Shown here in pieces: positions 11,645 through 22,775 of a stretch of DNA of 64,000 nt. A model generated the notes under the pieces. It ran no database searches and was not told where the DNA came from. It was given only the letters and a program-made list of their open reading frames with translations. Numbering within the stretch: position 1 is the first letter of the stretch; each line of letters opens with the position of its first letter. The DNA comes from Dromiciops gliroides (lineage: Eukaryota; Chordata; Mammalia; Microbiotheria; Microbiotheriidae). Position numbers and translations under genes: made by a program. The stretch covers positions 59,538,492 through 59,602,491 of the forward strand of contig NC_057867.1 in assembly GCF_019393635.1 (NCBI RefSeq). Reading direction: 5' to 3'.

Positions 11645-12160
11645 TCTATTTACCCCCTTTGTACTTTTCCCTCCTTCTTTCACCCTATTCCTCCTCATCG
11701 ACATTTTACTTCTTACCCCTGCCTCCCCCAATCTGCCCTCCCTTTTTATCACCCCCTCTCTTTTCTTTACCCTTTTCTCCCTTGCTTTTGCCCTCCCCTC
11801 TATCAGTCCCCCCTTTCCCTTCCCCTTTTGCTTACCCCAATGAACGTATATGTTATTCCCTCTTTGAATCAAATCTAATGAGAGTAGGATTGGAACAATG
11901 TTCACCCCTCCTTTCTTTCCCTCTATTGTAATAGGTTTTTTTTCATGTCTTCATATGATATAATTCATCCCATTCCACCTCCCCTTTCCTCTCCTCCCCA
12001 TAGACTCCCTTTTTAACCCCTTAATTTTTTTATATCATCACATCAAAGACAATTTATATTTATACCCTCTATGTAAAGTCCTTCTCTCTGCCCTAATACA
12101 TTTACAGTTCTTAAGATTTATGAGTATTATCTTCCCGTGTAGGGATATAAACAGTTTAAC
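11645..12160 (-). other. Long purine-rich L1 inter-ORF spacer
   Basis: About 515 bp separate the ORF1 stop (12161) from the ORF2 ATG (11644), against a few tens of bases in human L1. The coding strand is rich in GGAA/GGGA. The ORF2 frame stays open 87 codons upstream, to an ATG at 11905, giving a lysine/arginine/glycine-rich leader. It may be untranslated spacer involved in ORF2 translation, or a coding extension; the sequence cannot decide. Confidence 0.7.
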
Positions 12161-13328
12161 CTAATTGAGTAACCTTTTTTCCCCTCTGTTTACCTTTTTA
12201 TACTTCTCTTGAGTCTTGTATGTTAAATTGAATTTTCTATTCAGTTCTGGTCTTTTCTTCAGGAAAGATTGAAAGTCCCCAATGTCATTAAATGTCCATC
12301 TTTTCCCCTGAAAGAGAATGCACATTTTTGCTGGGTAATACATTCTTGGCTGCAATCCAAGCTCTTTTGCCTTCTGGAATATCATATTCCAAGCCTTGCG
12401 GTCCTTTAATATTGAAGCTGCCAGGTCCTGAGCAATCCTGACTGTGGCTCCCTGATATTTAAATTGCTTCTTTCTGGCTGCTTGGAGTATTTTCTCCTTC
12501 ACCTGATAATTCTGGAATTTGGCTACAATATTCCTTGGAGTTTTCCTTTTGGGGTCTCTTTCAGGAGGTGATCGGTGGATTCTTTCAATGATGATTTTAT
12601 CCTCTGATTCTATGATATCAGGGCAGTTCTCCTTAATAATTTCCTGGAATATGGTGTCTAGATTCTTTTTCTGGTCATGGCTTTCAGGCAGTCCAATGAT
12701 TCTCAAATTGTCTCTCCTCGATCTGTTTTCCAGATCAGTTGTCTTTCCAATGAGGTATTTCACATTTTCTTCTATTTTTTCATTCTTTTGATTCTGCTTG
12801 ACTGATTCCTGGTATCTCATGGATTCCTTATCTTCCAACTGTCCAATTTTAATTTTTAAAGCATTGTTTTCTTCAGTGAGATTATGCACCTTTTTTTCTC
12901 CATTTGGCCAAGTGAATTTTTTAAGGCATTGTTTTCGTCAAAGAGATTTATACACCTTTTTTTCCATTTGGCCAAATGAATTTTTTAAGGCATTGTTTTC
13001 TTCAGTGAAATTATGCACTTTTTTTTTTCATTTGGCCAGTCAATCTTTGTGCTTCCTTTTCCAAGCTGCTGATTCTTTTTTCATAGTTTTCTTGTTTTGC
13101 TTTCATTTCTCTCCCCATTTTTTCTTCTACCTCTCGCAATTGATTTTTAAAATCCTTTTTGAGCTCTTCCAGGAAGGCTTTTTGTTCTTGAGACCAATTC
13201 ACCTTCCCTCGTGAGGCTTCACATGTAGGCAATTTGAGGGTATTGTCCTCATCTGAGTTTGCATTGGCTTCTTCCCTATTGATACAGAAGCTCTCAATGG
13301 AGAGGGCTCTTTTTTGCTTCTTACTCAT
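12161..13328 (-). pseudogene. L1 ORF1 (RNA-binding trimeric protein), frameshifted
   Basis: ORF1p binds L1 RNA in the ribonucleoprotein particle. The start is MSKKQKRALS at 13328, followed by an acidic/polar N-terminus and a coiled coil (EELKKDFKNQL..EEKMGREM). The RRM-like domain begins at DNLRIIGLPES (about 12705-12670), and a C-terminal domain includes KAWNMIFQKAKELGL and YYPAKMC. The two readable parts, 13328-13011 and 12889-12161, lie in different frames. The break falls in a triplicated 63-bp unit whose A-runs (T-runs on the plus strand) vary in length. Confidence 0.95.
12861..13053 (-). repeat. Tandem 21-codon (three-heptad) repeat in the ORF1 coiled coil
   Basis: The plus-strand marker GCATTGTTTTC recurs at 12861, 12926 and 12990, spacings of 65 and 64 bp. 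Each unit then carries TCA(G/A)(T/A)GA-type sequence, a T-run of 7-10, 'CATTTGGCC' and 'GAATTTTTTAAG'. Without T-run length changes the period is 63 bp, i.e. 21 residues or three heptads, with a core of N-L-x-E-E-N-N-A-L-K. The T-run differences break the reading frame. Confidence 0.9.
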
Positions 13329-13911
13329 TATTGCAGCTTATTTATTTATTTTTTTAAGTTGAGGTCTGCTCTGGGGGCACCAGGGTCCCTGTTTTGGGCT
13401 TCTTGTGCAGGGGTATAGGTGCTGTGTGACCGGCTTTTTACTCTGAGGCCTTTATAGTGTGTGCAGTTCGCCCCCCTGCACTTCCTGTCTTAGTGTACTC
13501 GGCCAGGCGCCCGATCCCGTCTGTCCCGTTCGTGGCCCTACAGTTGGCAACCTGCCCTCCTGGCCGGTGCAGGTAGGTTTTTCCACTGTCCTTCTTGGCC
13601 ACCAGATTTTTGAACCAGGTTCCAGGGGCCTCAGTTGTTTGGCTGTGGCCCGCAGCTCCTACTGACTTGCCCTGACCCCCTCGGCACTGGGTTATTGCCC
13701 TTCGCTGGGCCTCCCTTTTGCCCGAGTCAGACTGACCTTTTCCTGTAGTCTTCTAAATTATCTCTGATTGGAAGACTGTGTCTCTCTGTCTCTTTGCAGG
13801 TTCTATAGTTTCAGAATCCATCCAGAGGCTTGATTTAATGTTCTTTTTGAGGGAACAGAAGGAGAGCTCAGGCAGCTTGCTGCTTCCTCTCTGCCATCTT
13901 GGCTCCGCCCC
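13329..13911 (-). promoter_or_regulatory. L1 5' UTR, presumed internal promoter
   Basis: GC-richer sequence between the L1 5' terminus and the ORF1 start. The first bases, GGGGCGGAGCCAAGATGGC, include the CAAGATGGC motif that binds YY1 at the start of human L1; here this is inferred from similarity only. L1 5' UTRs carry an internal RNA polymerase II promoter. Confidence 0.75.
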
Positions 13912-13924
13912 TTGGCCATTTCTT
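13912..13924. repeat. Target-site duplication, right copy, of the full-length L1
   Basis: TTGGCCATTTCTT pairs with 7373-7385. Sequence after it (AATTGGAGAGTGATTTG) resumes the interrupted ORF2 of the older L1. Confidence 0.88.
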
Positions 13925-15237
13925 AATTGGAGAGTGATTTGTATTCTTATATTTGATTCAGTTCTCTATATATTTTAGATATGAGGTCTTTATCAGAGAT
14001 ACTGGTGGTGAAAATTGTTTCCCAACTTTCTACTTTCCTTCTAATCTTGTTTGCATTGGTTTTGTTTGTGCAAAACCTTTTAATTTAATGTAATCAAAAT
14101 GATCCATCTTGCAATTCATTATTCTCTTTCTCATCTTTGGTCATAAATTTTTTCCCTTGCCATCGATCTGACAAGTAAATTATTCTGTCCTTTTAAAATT
14201 TGCCTATGGTATCACCCTTTATGTCTAGATTATGTACCCATTTTGACTTGACTTTGGTGTATGGTGTAAGATGTGGGTCCATGTCTAGTTTCTGCCATAC
14301 TGTTTTCCAGTTTTCCCAGAAGGTTTGTCAAATAGTGAGTCTTATCCTGGAAGCTAGAGTCTTTGGGTTTATCAAACAGGAGATTGCTATATTGATTTAT
14401 TGCTGTGTTTTGTGTGCCTGACATATTCCACTGATTCACCTTTCTATTTATTAGCCAGTATCAAATAGTTTCGATGATTGCTTCTTTATAATATAGTTTT
14501 AGATCAGGTACAACTAGGCCACCTTCCTTTGCAGTTTTTTTTCATTGATTCCCTTGATATTCTTGATCTTTTGTTCTTCCAGATTAATTTTGTTATTATC
14601 TTTTCTAGCTTTATGAAATATTTTCGGTAGTTTGATTGGTATGGCACTAAATAACTAAATTTATTTAGGTAGAATTGTCATTTTTATTATATTAGTATGG
14701 CCTACCCATGAGCAATTGATATTTTTCCATTTGTTTAGATTCTATTTTATTCGTGTGAAAAGTGTTTTGTAATTGTGTTCATAGAGTTCCTGGGTTTGCC
14801 TTGGCAGGTAGACTCCCAAATATTTTATATTGTATACAATTATTTTAAATGGAATTTCTCTATCTCTTGCTGCTGTGCTTTGTTGGTCATATATAGAAAT
14901 GCTGATGCTTTATGTAGGTTTATTTTATATGCTGCAATTTTGCTAAAATTGTTCATTGCTTCAAGTAGTTTTTTAGTTGATTCTTTAGGATTCTCTAAGT
15001 ATATCATCATATCATCTGCAAAAAAGTGATAGTTTTGTTTACTCCTTGCCTAATCTAATTCCTCCAATTTCTTTTTTTTCTCTTACTGAGAAGGCTAACA
15101 TTTCTAGTACAATATTGAACAATAGTGGTGATAATGGATATCCTTGTTTCACCCCTGTTCTTATTGGGAATGCCCCTAACTTATCCCCATTACATTTAAT
15201 GCTTCCTGATGGTTTTAGATGATACTGCTTATCATCT

Positions 15238-15395
15238 CTCTTCTTCTTCTTTTCCTTCACCTTCACCGTGAGGGTTAAGTCATTTGCCCAGGGTCATGCA
15301 GCTAGTAAGTGTCAAGTGTCTGAGGCCAGATTTAAACTCAGGACCTCCTGAATTTAGGGCTGGTGCTTTATCCACTGTGCCACCTACCTGTCCCC
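15238..15395 (-). mobile_element. tRNA-derived SINE in the old L1, minus strand
   Basis: Antisense copy with a degraded (CTT)n-type tail on the plus strand. A perfect 16-bp duplication flanks it: ATACTGCTTATCATCT at 15222-15237 and 15396-15411, both of L1 origin. Confidence 0.95.
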
Positions 15396-16110
15396 ATACT
15401 GCTTATCATCTTAAGGAAAGCTCTTTCATGGCTTGTTCTATTTCTTTTTCTAAAATGGGCTTATTTAAGGATTTTATTTCCACTTCTGTTAATTTGGGAA
15501 ATTTAGACTTTTGTAAATATTCACCCATTTAGTTTAGATTGTCAAATGTATTGGCATATAGTTGGATAAAATAGCTCCTAATCATTGATTTAATTTCCTC
15601 CACATTGGTGGTGAATTCACCCTTTTCATTGTTGATATGGGTAATTTGGTTTTCTTCTTTCTTTTTTAAAATCAAATTAACCAAAGGTTTATCTATTTTA
15701 TTGTGTTTTTTCATAGAAACAGCTCTTAGTTTTATTTATTAATTCTCTAATTTTCTTACTTTCACTTTTATTAATCTGTCCTTTAATTTTCAGAATTTCT
15801 AATTTGGTGTATATCTGGGGATGTTTAGTTTGTTTTTCTAGCTTTTTTAGTTGCATGCTCAATTCAGTGATCTCTTCTTTCTTTATTTTATTCATGTAGG
15901 CATTTAGAGATATGAAATTTCCCCTAAGAATTGCTTTGGCTGCATCAGTTTTGGTATATTGTCTCATTGTTGTCATTCCCTTTTATGAAATTATTGATTA
16001 TTTCTGTAGTTTATTATTTGACCCACTCATTCTTTAGGATGAGATTATTTAGTTTATTACATATGATTTTGATTGTATTATGATCTGAAAATGATGCATT
16101 TAAAAAAAAA

Positions 16111-16248
16111 TAGGGGCAGCTAGGTGGCGCAGTGGCCCTGGAGTCAGGAGGACCTGAGTTCAAAGCTGGCCTCAGACACTTAACACTTACTAGCTGTGTG
16201 ACCTTGGGCAAGTCACTTAACCCCAATTGCCTCACTAAAAAAAAAAAT
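16111..16248 (+). mobile_element. tRNA-derived SINE in the old L1, plus strand, short deletion
   Basis: Plus-strand copy whose head 'GGGGCAGCTAGGTGGCGCAG' runs directly into 'TGGCCCTGGAGTCAGG', having lost the usual GATAGAGCAC segment. A TGATGCATTTA duplication lies at 16092-16102 and 16249-16259. Confidence 0.94.
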
Positions 16249-16807
16249 TGATGCATTTACTATTTTTGCCTTTCTGCATTTGACTGTGAGGTTTTTATGC
16301 CCTAATACATGGTCATTTTTTGTGTGGGTCCCATGTACCACTGAAAAAAAAGGTATATTCCTTTCTATCTCCATTCAGTTTTTGTCAGAGTCTATAATAT
16401 TTATTTTTTTCTAAAATTCTTTTCACCTTCTTAACTTCTTTCTTATTAATCTTGTGGTTAGATTTATGTGGAGGTTGAGGTTTCCCACTAATATAGTTTC
16501 ACTGTCTATTTCTTCCTGTAGCTCACTTCTTCTCTAAGAATTTGTACCACTTGGTGTGTATATGTTTAGTATTGATAATACTTCATTGTCTATGGTACCT
16601 TTTAGTAAGATGTAGTTTCCTTTCTTATCTCTTTTAATTAGGTCTATTTTTGCTTTTGCTTTGTCTGAGATAAGGCTTGATACCTCTGCTTTTTTTTTAC
16701 TTCAGTTGAAGCCTATAGTCGGCTTCAGCCTTTTACCTTCACTTTGTATGTATCTCTATGTTTCAAATGTGTTTCTTGTAAACATCATTTTGTAGGATCC
16801 TGTTTTT

Positions 16808-16964
16808 GTTTGTTTGTTTTTTGTTTTTGGTGGGGCAATGAGGATAAAGTGACTTGCCCAGGGTCACACAGCTAGTAAGAGTCAAGTGTCTGAGGCCAGA
16901 TTTGAACTCAGGTCCTCCTGAATCCAGGGCTGGTGCTTTATCCACTGCGCCACCTAGCTGCCCC
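16808..16964 (-). mobile_element. tRNA-derived SINE in the old L1, minus strand
   Basis: Antisense copy with a TTTG-rich tail on the plus strand. It is flanked by AGGATCCTGTTTTT (16794-16807) and AGGATTCTGTTTTT (16965-16978), one mismatch. Confidence 0.94.
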
Positions 16965-17442
16965 AGGATTCTGTTTTTAAATTCACTTTGCTATCCACTT
17001 CTGTTTTATGGGAGAGTTCATTTCATGCACATTCACATTTATGATTACTAACTGTGTATTTCCCTGCATCCTATTTTCTCCCTTGTTTATACTTTTCTCT
17101 TCCCTTTCCCCCGTCCCTTTTCACCAGTGTTTTCCTTCTGACCACCACTTCCTTCAGAGTACTCCCCCTTTTATCAGTCCCACCTCCCTTTATGCCCTCT
17201 CCCCTTTTGTCTCCTAGTTTTGCCCTCCCTTCTATCAGCCCCACCTCCCTTCCTCTTCCCCCTTTTGCCTCCTAGTTTTACCTTCCCTTCTGTCAGCACC
17301 CCACCCTTTTCTTTCCCCTTTCTCCTCTTACTTTCCTATAGAGTAAGATAAACCAACTGAGTGTATGTGTTATTCTCTCTGAGCCAAATCAGATGACAGT
17401 AAGGTCAAAACAATGCTCACCCTTCCCTTCTTTCCCTCTATT

Positions 17443-17594
17443 TTTTTTTTTTTGTTTTTGGTGAGACATTTGGGGTTAAGTGACTTGCCCAGGGTCACAC
17501 AGCTAGCAAGTGTCAAGTGTCTGAGGCTGGATTTGAACTCAGGTCCTCCAGAATCCAGGGCTGGTGCTTTATCCACTGCGCCATCTAGCTGCCC
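17443..17594 (-). mobile_element. tRNA-derived SINE in the old L1 spacer, minus strand
   Basis: Antisense copy inserted in the pyrimidine-rich inter-ORF region of the old L1. It is flanked by a 14-bp duplication, TCTTTCCCTCTATT at 17429-17442 and 17595-17608. Confidence 0.94.
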
Positions 17595-18499
17595 TCTTTC
17601 CCTCTATTGTAATAGGTCTTTTGTGTCTTTTCATGTGACCCTTTCCTATTCTCCCAGTATAATCTTTTTGGCACCCCTTAAGGTTTTTTTTCTTAATATC
17701 ATCACATCAGAATCAACTTATACCCACACCTTCTATGTGTACTCCTCCCATCTGCCTTAATAGATATACAATTCTCAAGAGTTACAAGTATCTTATTTTG
17801 GTGTAGGGACATAAACATTTAAACCTTATTGAATAACGTGCTCCCCCAATTTTACCTTTTTATGCTTCTTTTGTGTCTTATATTTGTAGATTGAATTTTT
17901 TGTTCGGTTCTGGACTTTTCACTAGGAAAGTTTTAAAGTGTCCTATTTCTTTCTCCCTGAAAAATTATGCTTAATTTTGTGGGGTATTACATTCTTGGCT
18001 GTTATCCAAGTTCCTTTGCCCGCCAGAATATCATATTCCAAGCCCTCCAATCCTTTAATGTTGAAGCTGTTAGGTCCTGTGTGATCCTGATTGTTGCTCC
18101 TTGATATTTAAATTGTTTCTTTCTGGCTGCTTACACTATTTTCTCCTTTATGTGATAATTCTGGAATTTGGCTGCAATATTCCTTGAAGTTTTCCTTTTG
18201 GTGTCTCTTTCAGGAGGTGATTAGAGGATAATTTAAATGACTATTTTTTTCCTCTGGTTTTAAGACATTAGGGCAGTTCTCGATGATGTCATGAAATATG
18301 CTGTCCAGGCTCTTTTTTTGATCATGGTCCTCAGGTAGTCCAACTATTCTTAAATTGTCCCTCCTGGATCTATTTTTCAGGTCTTTTGTTTTTCTGAAGA
18401 GCTATTTTACATTTTCTTTTACTTTTATATTTTTTCCGCTTTACTTCTTCCTGTTGTCTCATTGAGTAATTAGCTTCCATCTGCCCAATTCTTATTCTT

Positions 18500-19490
18500 T
18501 TTGCGTGTTATTTTTCCCATTTATTTAGAATTTTATTTTCCCCAATTACATGTCAAAACAATTTTAATGTCAATTTTTAAATCTTTGTGTTCCAAATTCT
18601 CTTCCTCCTCCCTCTTTACCTCCCGCTTAAGAACTCAAGCAATTAAATATAAGTTATACATGTGTAGTCATGCAAAACATTTCTATATTAGTCAGGTTGT
18701 AAAAGAAAACAGACAAAAAAACTTAAGAAAAATAAACTAAAAAGAAATTATGCTTCAATCTGTATTCAGACACCATCAGTTCTTTCTCTGGAGATGGATC
18801 ACATTTTTCATAAGTCTTTTAGAGTTGTCTTGGATCACTGTTGCTGAGAATGGCTGAGTAATTCACAGCTGGTCACCTTATAATCCTGCTGTTATTTGTA
18901 TATGGTATATTTCACTTTGCACCAGCTCATGTAAGTCTTTCCAGGTTTTTCTGAAAGCATCCTGCTCATTATTTCTTATAGCACAATAATGTTACATCAT
19001 AATCTCATCCCACAATTTGTTCAGCCATTCTCCAAGTGATGGGCATCCCCTCAATTTCAAATTCTTTGCACCAGAAAAGGACAGCCATAAATATTTTTAT
19101 CTCTTTTGAATACCAACCTAGTAGTGGTGTTACCAGGTGAAAGGGTATGCATGGTTTATGACCCTTTGGGCATAGTTCCAAATTGCTCTACAAAATGTTT
19201 GAATCAGTTTCCAACTCCACCAACAGTGCATTAATATCTTCTTTTCCCCATATCCCCTACAACATTTGTCATTTTCTCTGCTGTCCTATTATTTAATCCA
19301 GTAGGTATGAGTTGTTTTGACTTGCATCTCTCTTATCAATAGTGAGAGCATTTTTTGTTATGACTATAGATTCTAGCTTTGATTATTTCATCTGAAAACT
19401 CTTTATAGCTTTTTATCATTTATCAGTTGGGGAATAGCTCTTATTTTAATAAATTTGACTCGGTTGTCGATGTGTTTGCTTCAAATTTTT
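18500..19490 (-). mobile_element. L1 3' part, old, minus strand
   Basis: A new L1 3' terminus begins at about 18510 (AATTTTATTTTCCCCAATTA, then a polypyrimidine tract at 18598-18630). It is followed by diverged ORF2 C-terminal sequence up to about 19490, where L1 similarity stops. It abuts ORF1 of the preceding old L1. Exact boundaries are uncertain. Confidence 0.8.
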
Positions 19491-20476
19491 TTCAGAGAGA
19501 GAAAAGAGAGGAATAAGTTACTTCCTTTTAAGCCCTGCTGCCCCAGGAGAGAACACAAAGAAATCCTGTCCCAAATATAGAAAAGGCTGAGGAGGAGCAA
19601 CTGGAGGTAAGGAGAAGGCCAAGTATGGTCTTGGTTAAAGGAGTTAGTTTGTAATTATTGTAAATTTAGAGGTTTGTGAATGAGACAATAGACAAATCAG
19701 CTTCATCTGGGAACAAATTATATCTGGGATGAACAGCACAAAGTTTTCACTTTTGAGCGGACCTTCACTAGATAGAGATCCTGGGCCACTGGCCCAACAC
19801 TGCTTAAGGGAAGGCCAACAACACAGGGACAGGATAGGAGGGGTGCTTTTGATTTTAAGGAATTACTGTTGCCAACTAGGTATTGTTTCTGGCCTGCTGT
19901 GAGCAGCACCTTCCAGATTCAGCACGGTGGGGTGAAATTCCAGCTACTCCTGCCCCACTTAGGCATGCTTTTGATCAGGGCTGGTGGAGATGGCAGGATT
20001 GTCTTAATTGCTTCTGCTCCTGTCCTTTGTGCCCTACCCCTCTCCTCCCTTCTCCTTTCAGAAAAATCCAAGGCCAGAAGACTTTTGTTCCAGGAAAAGT
20101 GAGTTGAAGGAACGGAGTTTTAAAAGGGGGAAGGAAGGAAAGGAGAGATGGGAGAAGGGTAGAATAGGAAAGTAGGAGAGAAGGGAGAGGAAAGGGTGAG
20201 CAAATAGGGTTCTGCTGGACTAATCCAGGATCTGGTGCTCTTCTTGAATTACTCAGTCTTTTCTGCCTCATAAATCTGGAGGTTCTCTCTTTTCCTCGTG
20301 GTTTAAAAAAGGATAGGGTATATTGTGCTCAATAAGTGATAGATAATGAAAGTGGAGCATATAATGGCCTTCTTTTAAGTCTAAAATCTGTTATATGAGG
20401 GAAATTGCAGCATTGCTGAGCTGAGAAATCATGTTGCCTAGCTTTGTGATTTTCTTAGGAAGGGTGACTTGACAAT

Positions 20477-20484
20477 TATAAAAG
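20477..20484 (+). promoter_or_regulatory. Candidate TATA box (weak)
   Basis: TATAAAAG is an exact TATA consensus. A possible start would lie near 20507. A donor-like A|GTGAGT occurs at 20556, and an ATG at 20585 opens 58 codons with a moderately hydrophobic start. No downstream exon is seen, so this may be chance. Confidence 0.15.
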
Positions 20485-21194
20485 CCAGTATGTGCCCAGC
20501 CTGTCCTACACACTGACCTCTTTGTTTGAGTGCTGTATCTGTCTGTTGAGAAGCAGTGAGTGACTGGATATCAACCATATTGAAATGCTCACCTCTTCAA
20601 TACTTGTTTCTATGTCATTGCTGAGTTTGCCTGGGAAAGTTGGGGGAGTTTGCCCTCCCCTGCCCCATCCTACCTGTAATCACCCAGATCTTACCAGGTC
20701 GCCTGAGAGCTCAGTTAGAGGTACCCTGGTTATTATCACAAGGGCTCTAGTCCATTCGTAACTGTCCAGATCTTAAGAGGAACTTGAGAACCCAGAAGGA
20801 ACAGGCCACAGGGATCTCTTCCCTATTGCCCAGTCTCCATCATGTGTTGAACACTGTATCTTGGCTGGATGCTGCCCATCTTTCTCCACCCCCTCCATAC
20901 TTCCCCAGCTCCTTTGGGGGTAATCAATTCAAAAGCCTGTTCCACTTGGATCGTCAGACCTACTACCCCCTTCTCAACAGCTGTTTGTTGAGGACATGGC
21001 TGTTGACATTTCTTGTATGAATAAGCAGGCATTAACTACAATAAACCTTCCAGCAAAATGGTGGAATCCTAAACTTTACCATGTTCCTGCTTCTGTGCCC
21101 TCCAGACCCCCTGAGATTACCAACCAACCTGCCATTGTACTCTAAGCATTCCTGGGCTTTGGTGTTCTCCTTGCCTCCAGGCCCTAAGAACTAC

Positions 21195-21345
21195 TGGGCT
21201 TTTGTCCCTGTCTGCCTCTGTTTCCTCATTTGTCAAATGGCGATAAAAACAGCACCTGCCTCACAAGGTTAGGGTGAGTATCAACTGAAATATTTGTAAA
21301 TCCCTTAACCCAGTGCCTGGCACTTAGTAGGTACTACGTGAATGT
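21195..21345 (+). repeat. MIR fragment
   Basis: Shows TTTCCTCATTTGTCAAATGG, then CTCACAAGGTTAGGGTGAGT, then AGTGCCTGGCACTTAGTAGG, the typical 3' half of MIR. Confidence 0.85.
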
Positions 21346-22168
21346 GTATTCCCTTTCCCCTAAATGATTTGCCATTCCATTTCATTTGCAACTGTTGTCA
21401 TTTGGGCCCTTGTTATTCTTTGCTGCTAATAAAACAGTTATCTCCCAGAAAAAGCCAGATAGGTATCCTTCTGTTTCTTCAAAAGACAATTCCACCTGTC
21501 AGATTGGGAGGTGGAAGAAATTTTTGTTCAAATGACAATTTCCTTTGTTTCCAGATAGCCCATGAGATACTAGAGTGATTTTTGAGTTGATGGAATAATT
21601 TCTCTTTTCTCCCATAGTTAGGTGCCTTCCCATATCCACTGTTCCACCTACCTCATGGGCCTATCCCAGGAGTAATATAATAGAGCTTTAACTGCTCCAT
21701 ATTGTATGATGGCGAAGACATTAGCTAGTCTGTAAGGCTTGGATTGGTAGGAGAGTTCTCAACATTCATAGCGATCTAGCTCTCAGTCACATCTAAAATG
21801 AGGATTCTGCTGTCATTAACTATTGAAAGGAGGCCGAGGCCTGATGCTTGGTTTCTGAAATGTCGTATGTTTCAAAAGCCCCATCTCCATTTCCCCTCCT
21901 CTTCTTGGCTGTTTTCTGCACAAACTGAGATATAATCGGCTCTCTATTGCCACCCTTCGGCTTTTAGTAGCATTGCTGCTTTCCTTGCAGTTATATAACC
22001 AGACCTGGCTAATTATCCTCTTGCTTTATTATTGCACATTTTTTCTCAAGCTGAGCATCTCTCTGTGAGTTCTTGGCTATGTGGCTAACCTCTCTAGCTC
22101 CTATTGTATTAATTTGAGTTAAGTAAGAGAGTGGATTTGGTCGAGCTGCTAATTCTTTCCACACTGAG

Positions 22169-22186
22169 GATAGATAGATAGATAGA
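22169..22186. repeat. (GATA)n short microsatellite
   Basis: Four to five GATA units. Confidence 0.85.
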
Positions 22187-22603
22187 TATGACACACTTAA
22201 TTAACGTTGGGCTGAGTGCTTGGAGGGATGCAGAATTTATAACATAAAGACTGTAGGTATCATATTCTTTATCTCACCGTTACCAACATGCCCCCACCCC
22301 AAAGGCAAGGAAACTGAAGAAAAGGGCATTTTCAGCAGGGGTTCTGTGTGTGTTTGTGTGTATATGTGTGTGCATTCTTGTGTGTAGGCATTTATGTGTA
22401 GCAAGCCATCTATCTATCCATCCAGCATACGACCTAGTGGAATGCAGGTAGAGATGATAGGCTCTCTTGGAGTCGAATTGGGAGGGGGGGATGTCACTGC
22501 TAATCTATTTATACCATTATTTCATACGAAATCTGAGCCTCAGCACCCAGTCCAGATTTAATGAGCTTGCTGTAGTCTGCAAGGGTAGCGTGGATGATTC
22601 ATT

Positions 22604-22775
22604 AATCATAGAATTCCAGAAAGTCAGGGTCAGAAAGGAACTTTGCGATCATCTAGCCCAAATGTCTTACGCTTTTAGAATAGATACCGAGACCCAGAGA
22701 TAGAAAGTAACTTGCATAAAGTTATACGAGCTACTTCATAGCAGTCAGTGGCAGACCTCAGGTCTCTTGCTGTGG
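22604..22775 (-). repeat. MIR/MIR3-like SINE, minus strand
   Basis: Plus-strand order: ATCATAGAATTCCAGAAAGT, then GGAACTTTGCGATCATCTAG, then a GAGACCCAGAGATAGAAAGT segment, then GCAGACCTCAGGTCTC. This is the antisense order of MIR-type elements common in marsupials. Confidence 0.75.

Larger units (their letters stand above)
7386..13911 (-). mobile_element. Structurally full-length L1 retrotransposon, minus strand, coding-defective
   Basis: About 6.5 kb running from a 5' end 'GGGGCGGAGCCAAGATGGCA' (reverse complement of about 13892-13911) through a 5' UTR, ORF1, a long purine-rich inter-ORF spacer, ORF2 and a 3' UTR with a polypurine tract and an AATAAA-type end. It is bounded by a 13-bp target duplication with one mismatch, and it sits inside ORF2 of an older L1 in the same orientation. 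L1 moves by target-primed reverse transcription using ORF1p and ORF2p. ORF1 and ORF2 are each broken by frameshifts, and ORF2 also by a TGA, so this copy should not be autonomous. Confidence 0.95.
13925..18495 (-). mobile_element. 5' part of the old L1 (ORF2 remainder, spacer, ORF1), minus strand
   Basis: Colinear with the full-length L1 but clearly more diverged. It runs from mid-ORF2 (antisense of FDKPKDSSF near 14360) through the FADD area near 15010 and the endonuclease (to about 17000), a purine-rich spacer (about 17060-17340 and 17600-17640), and ORF1 (RRM region near 18000-18360), ending inside the coiled-coil region. Frames are broken throughout. About 470 bp of ORF2, corresponding to 9795-10262 in the full-length copy, are missing at about 15425. 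Four SINEs interrupt it. Confidence 0.92.
19495..22600. other. Repeat-poor unique region
   Basis: One of the longest stretches without young repeats. No exon is recognised. A TATA-like site with a donor-like GTGAGT downstream is listed separately. A MIR fragment lies at 21195-21345. Confidence 0.5.
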
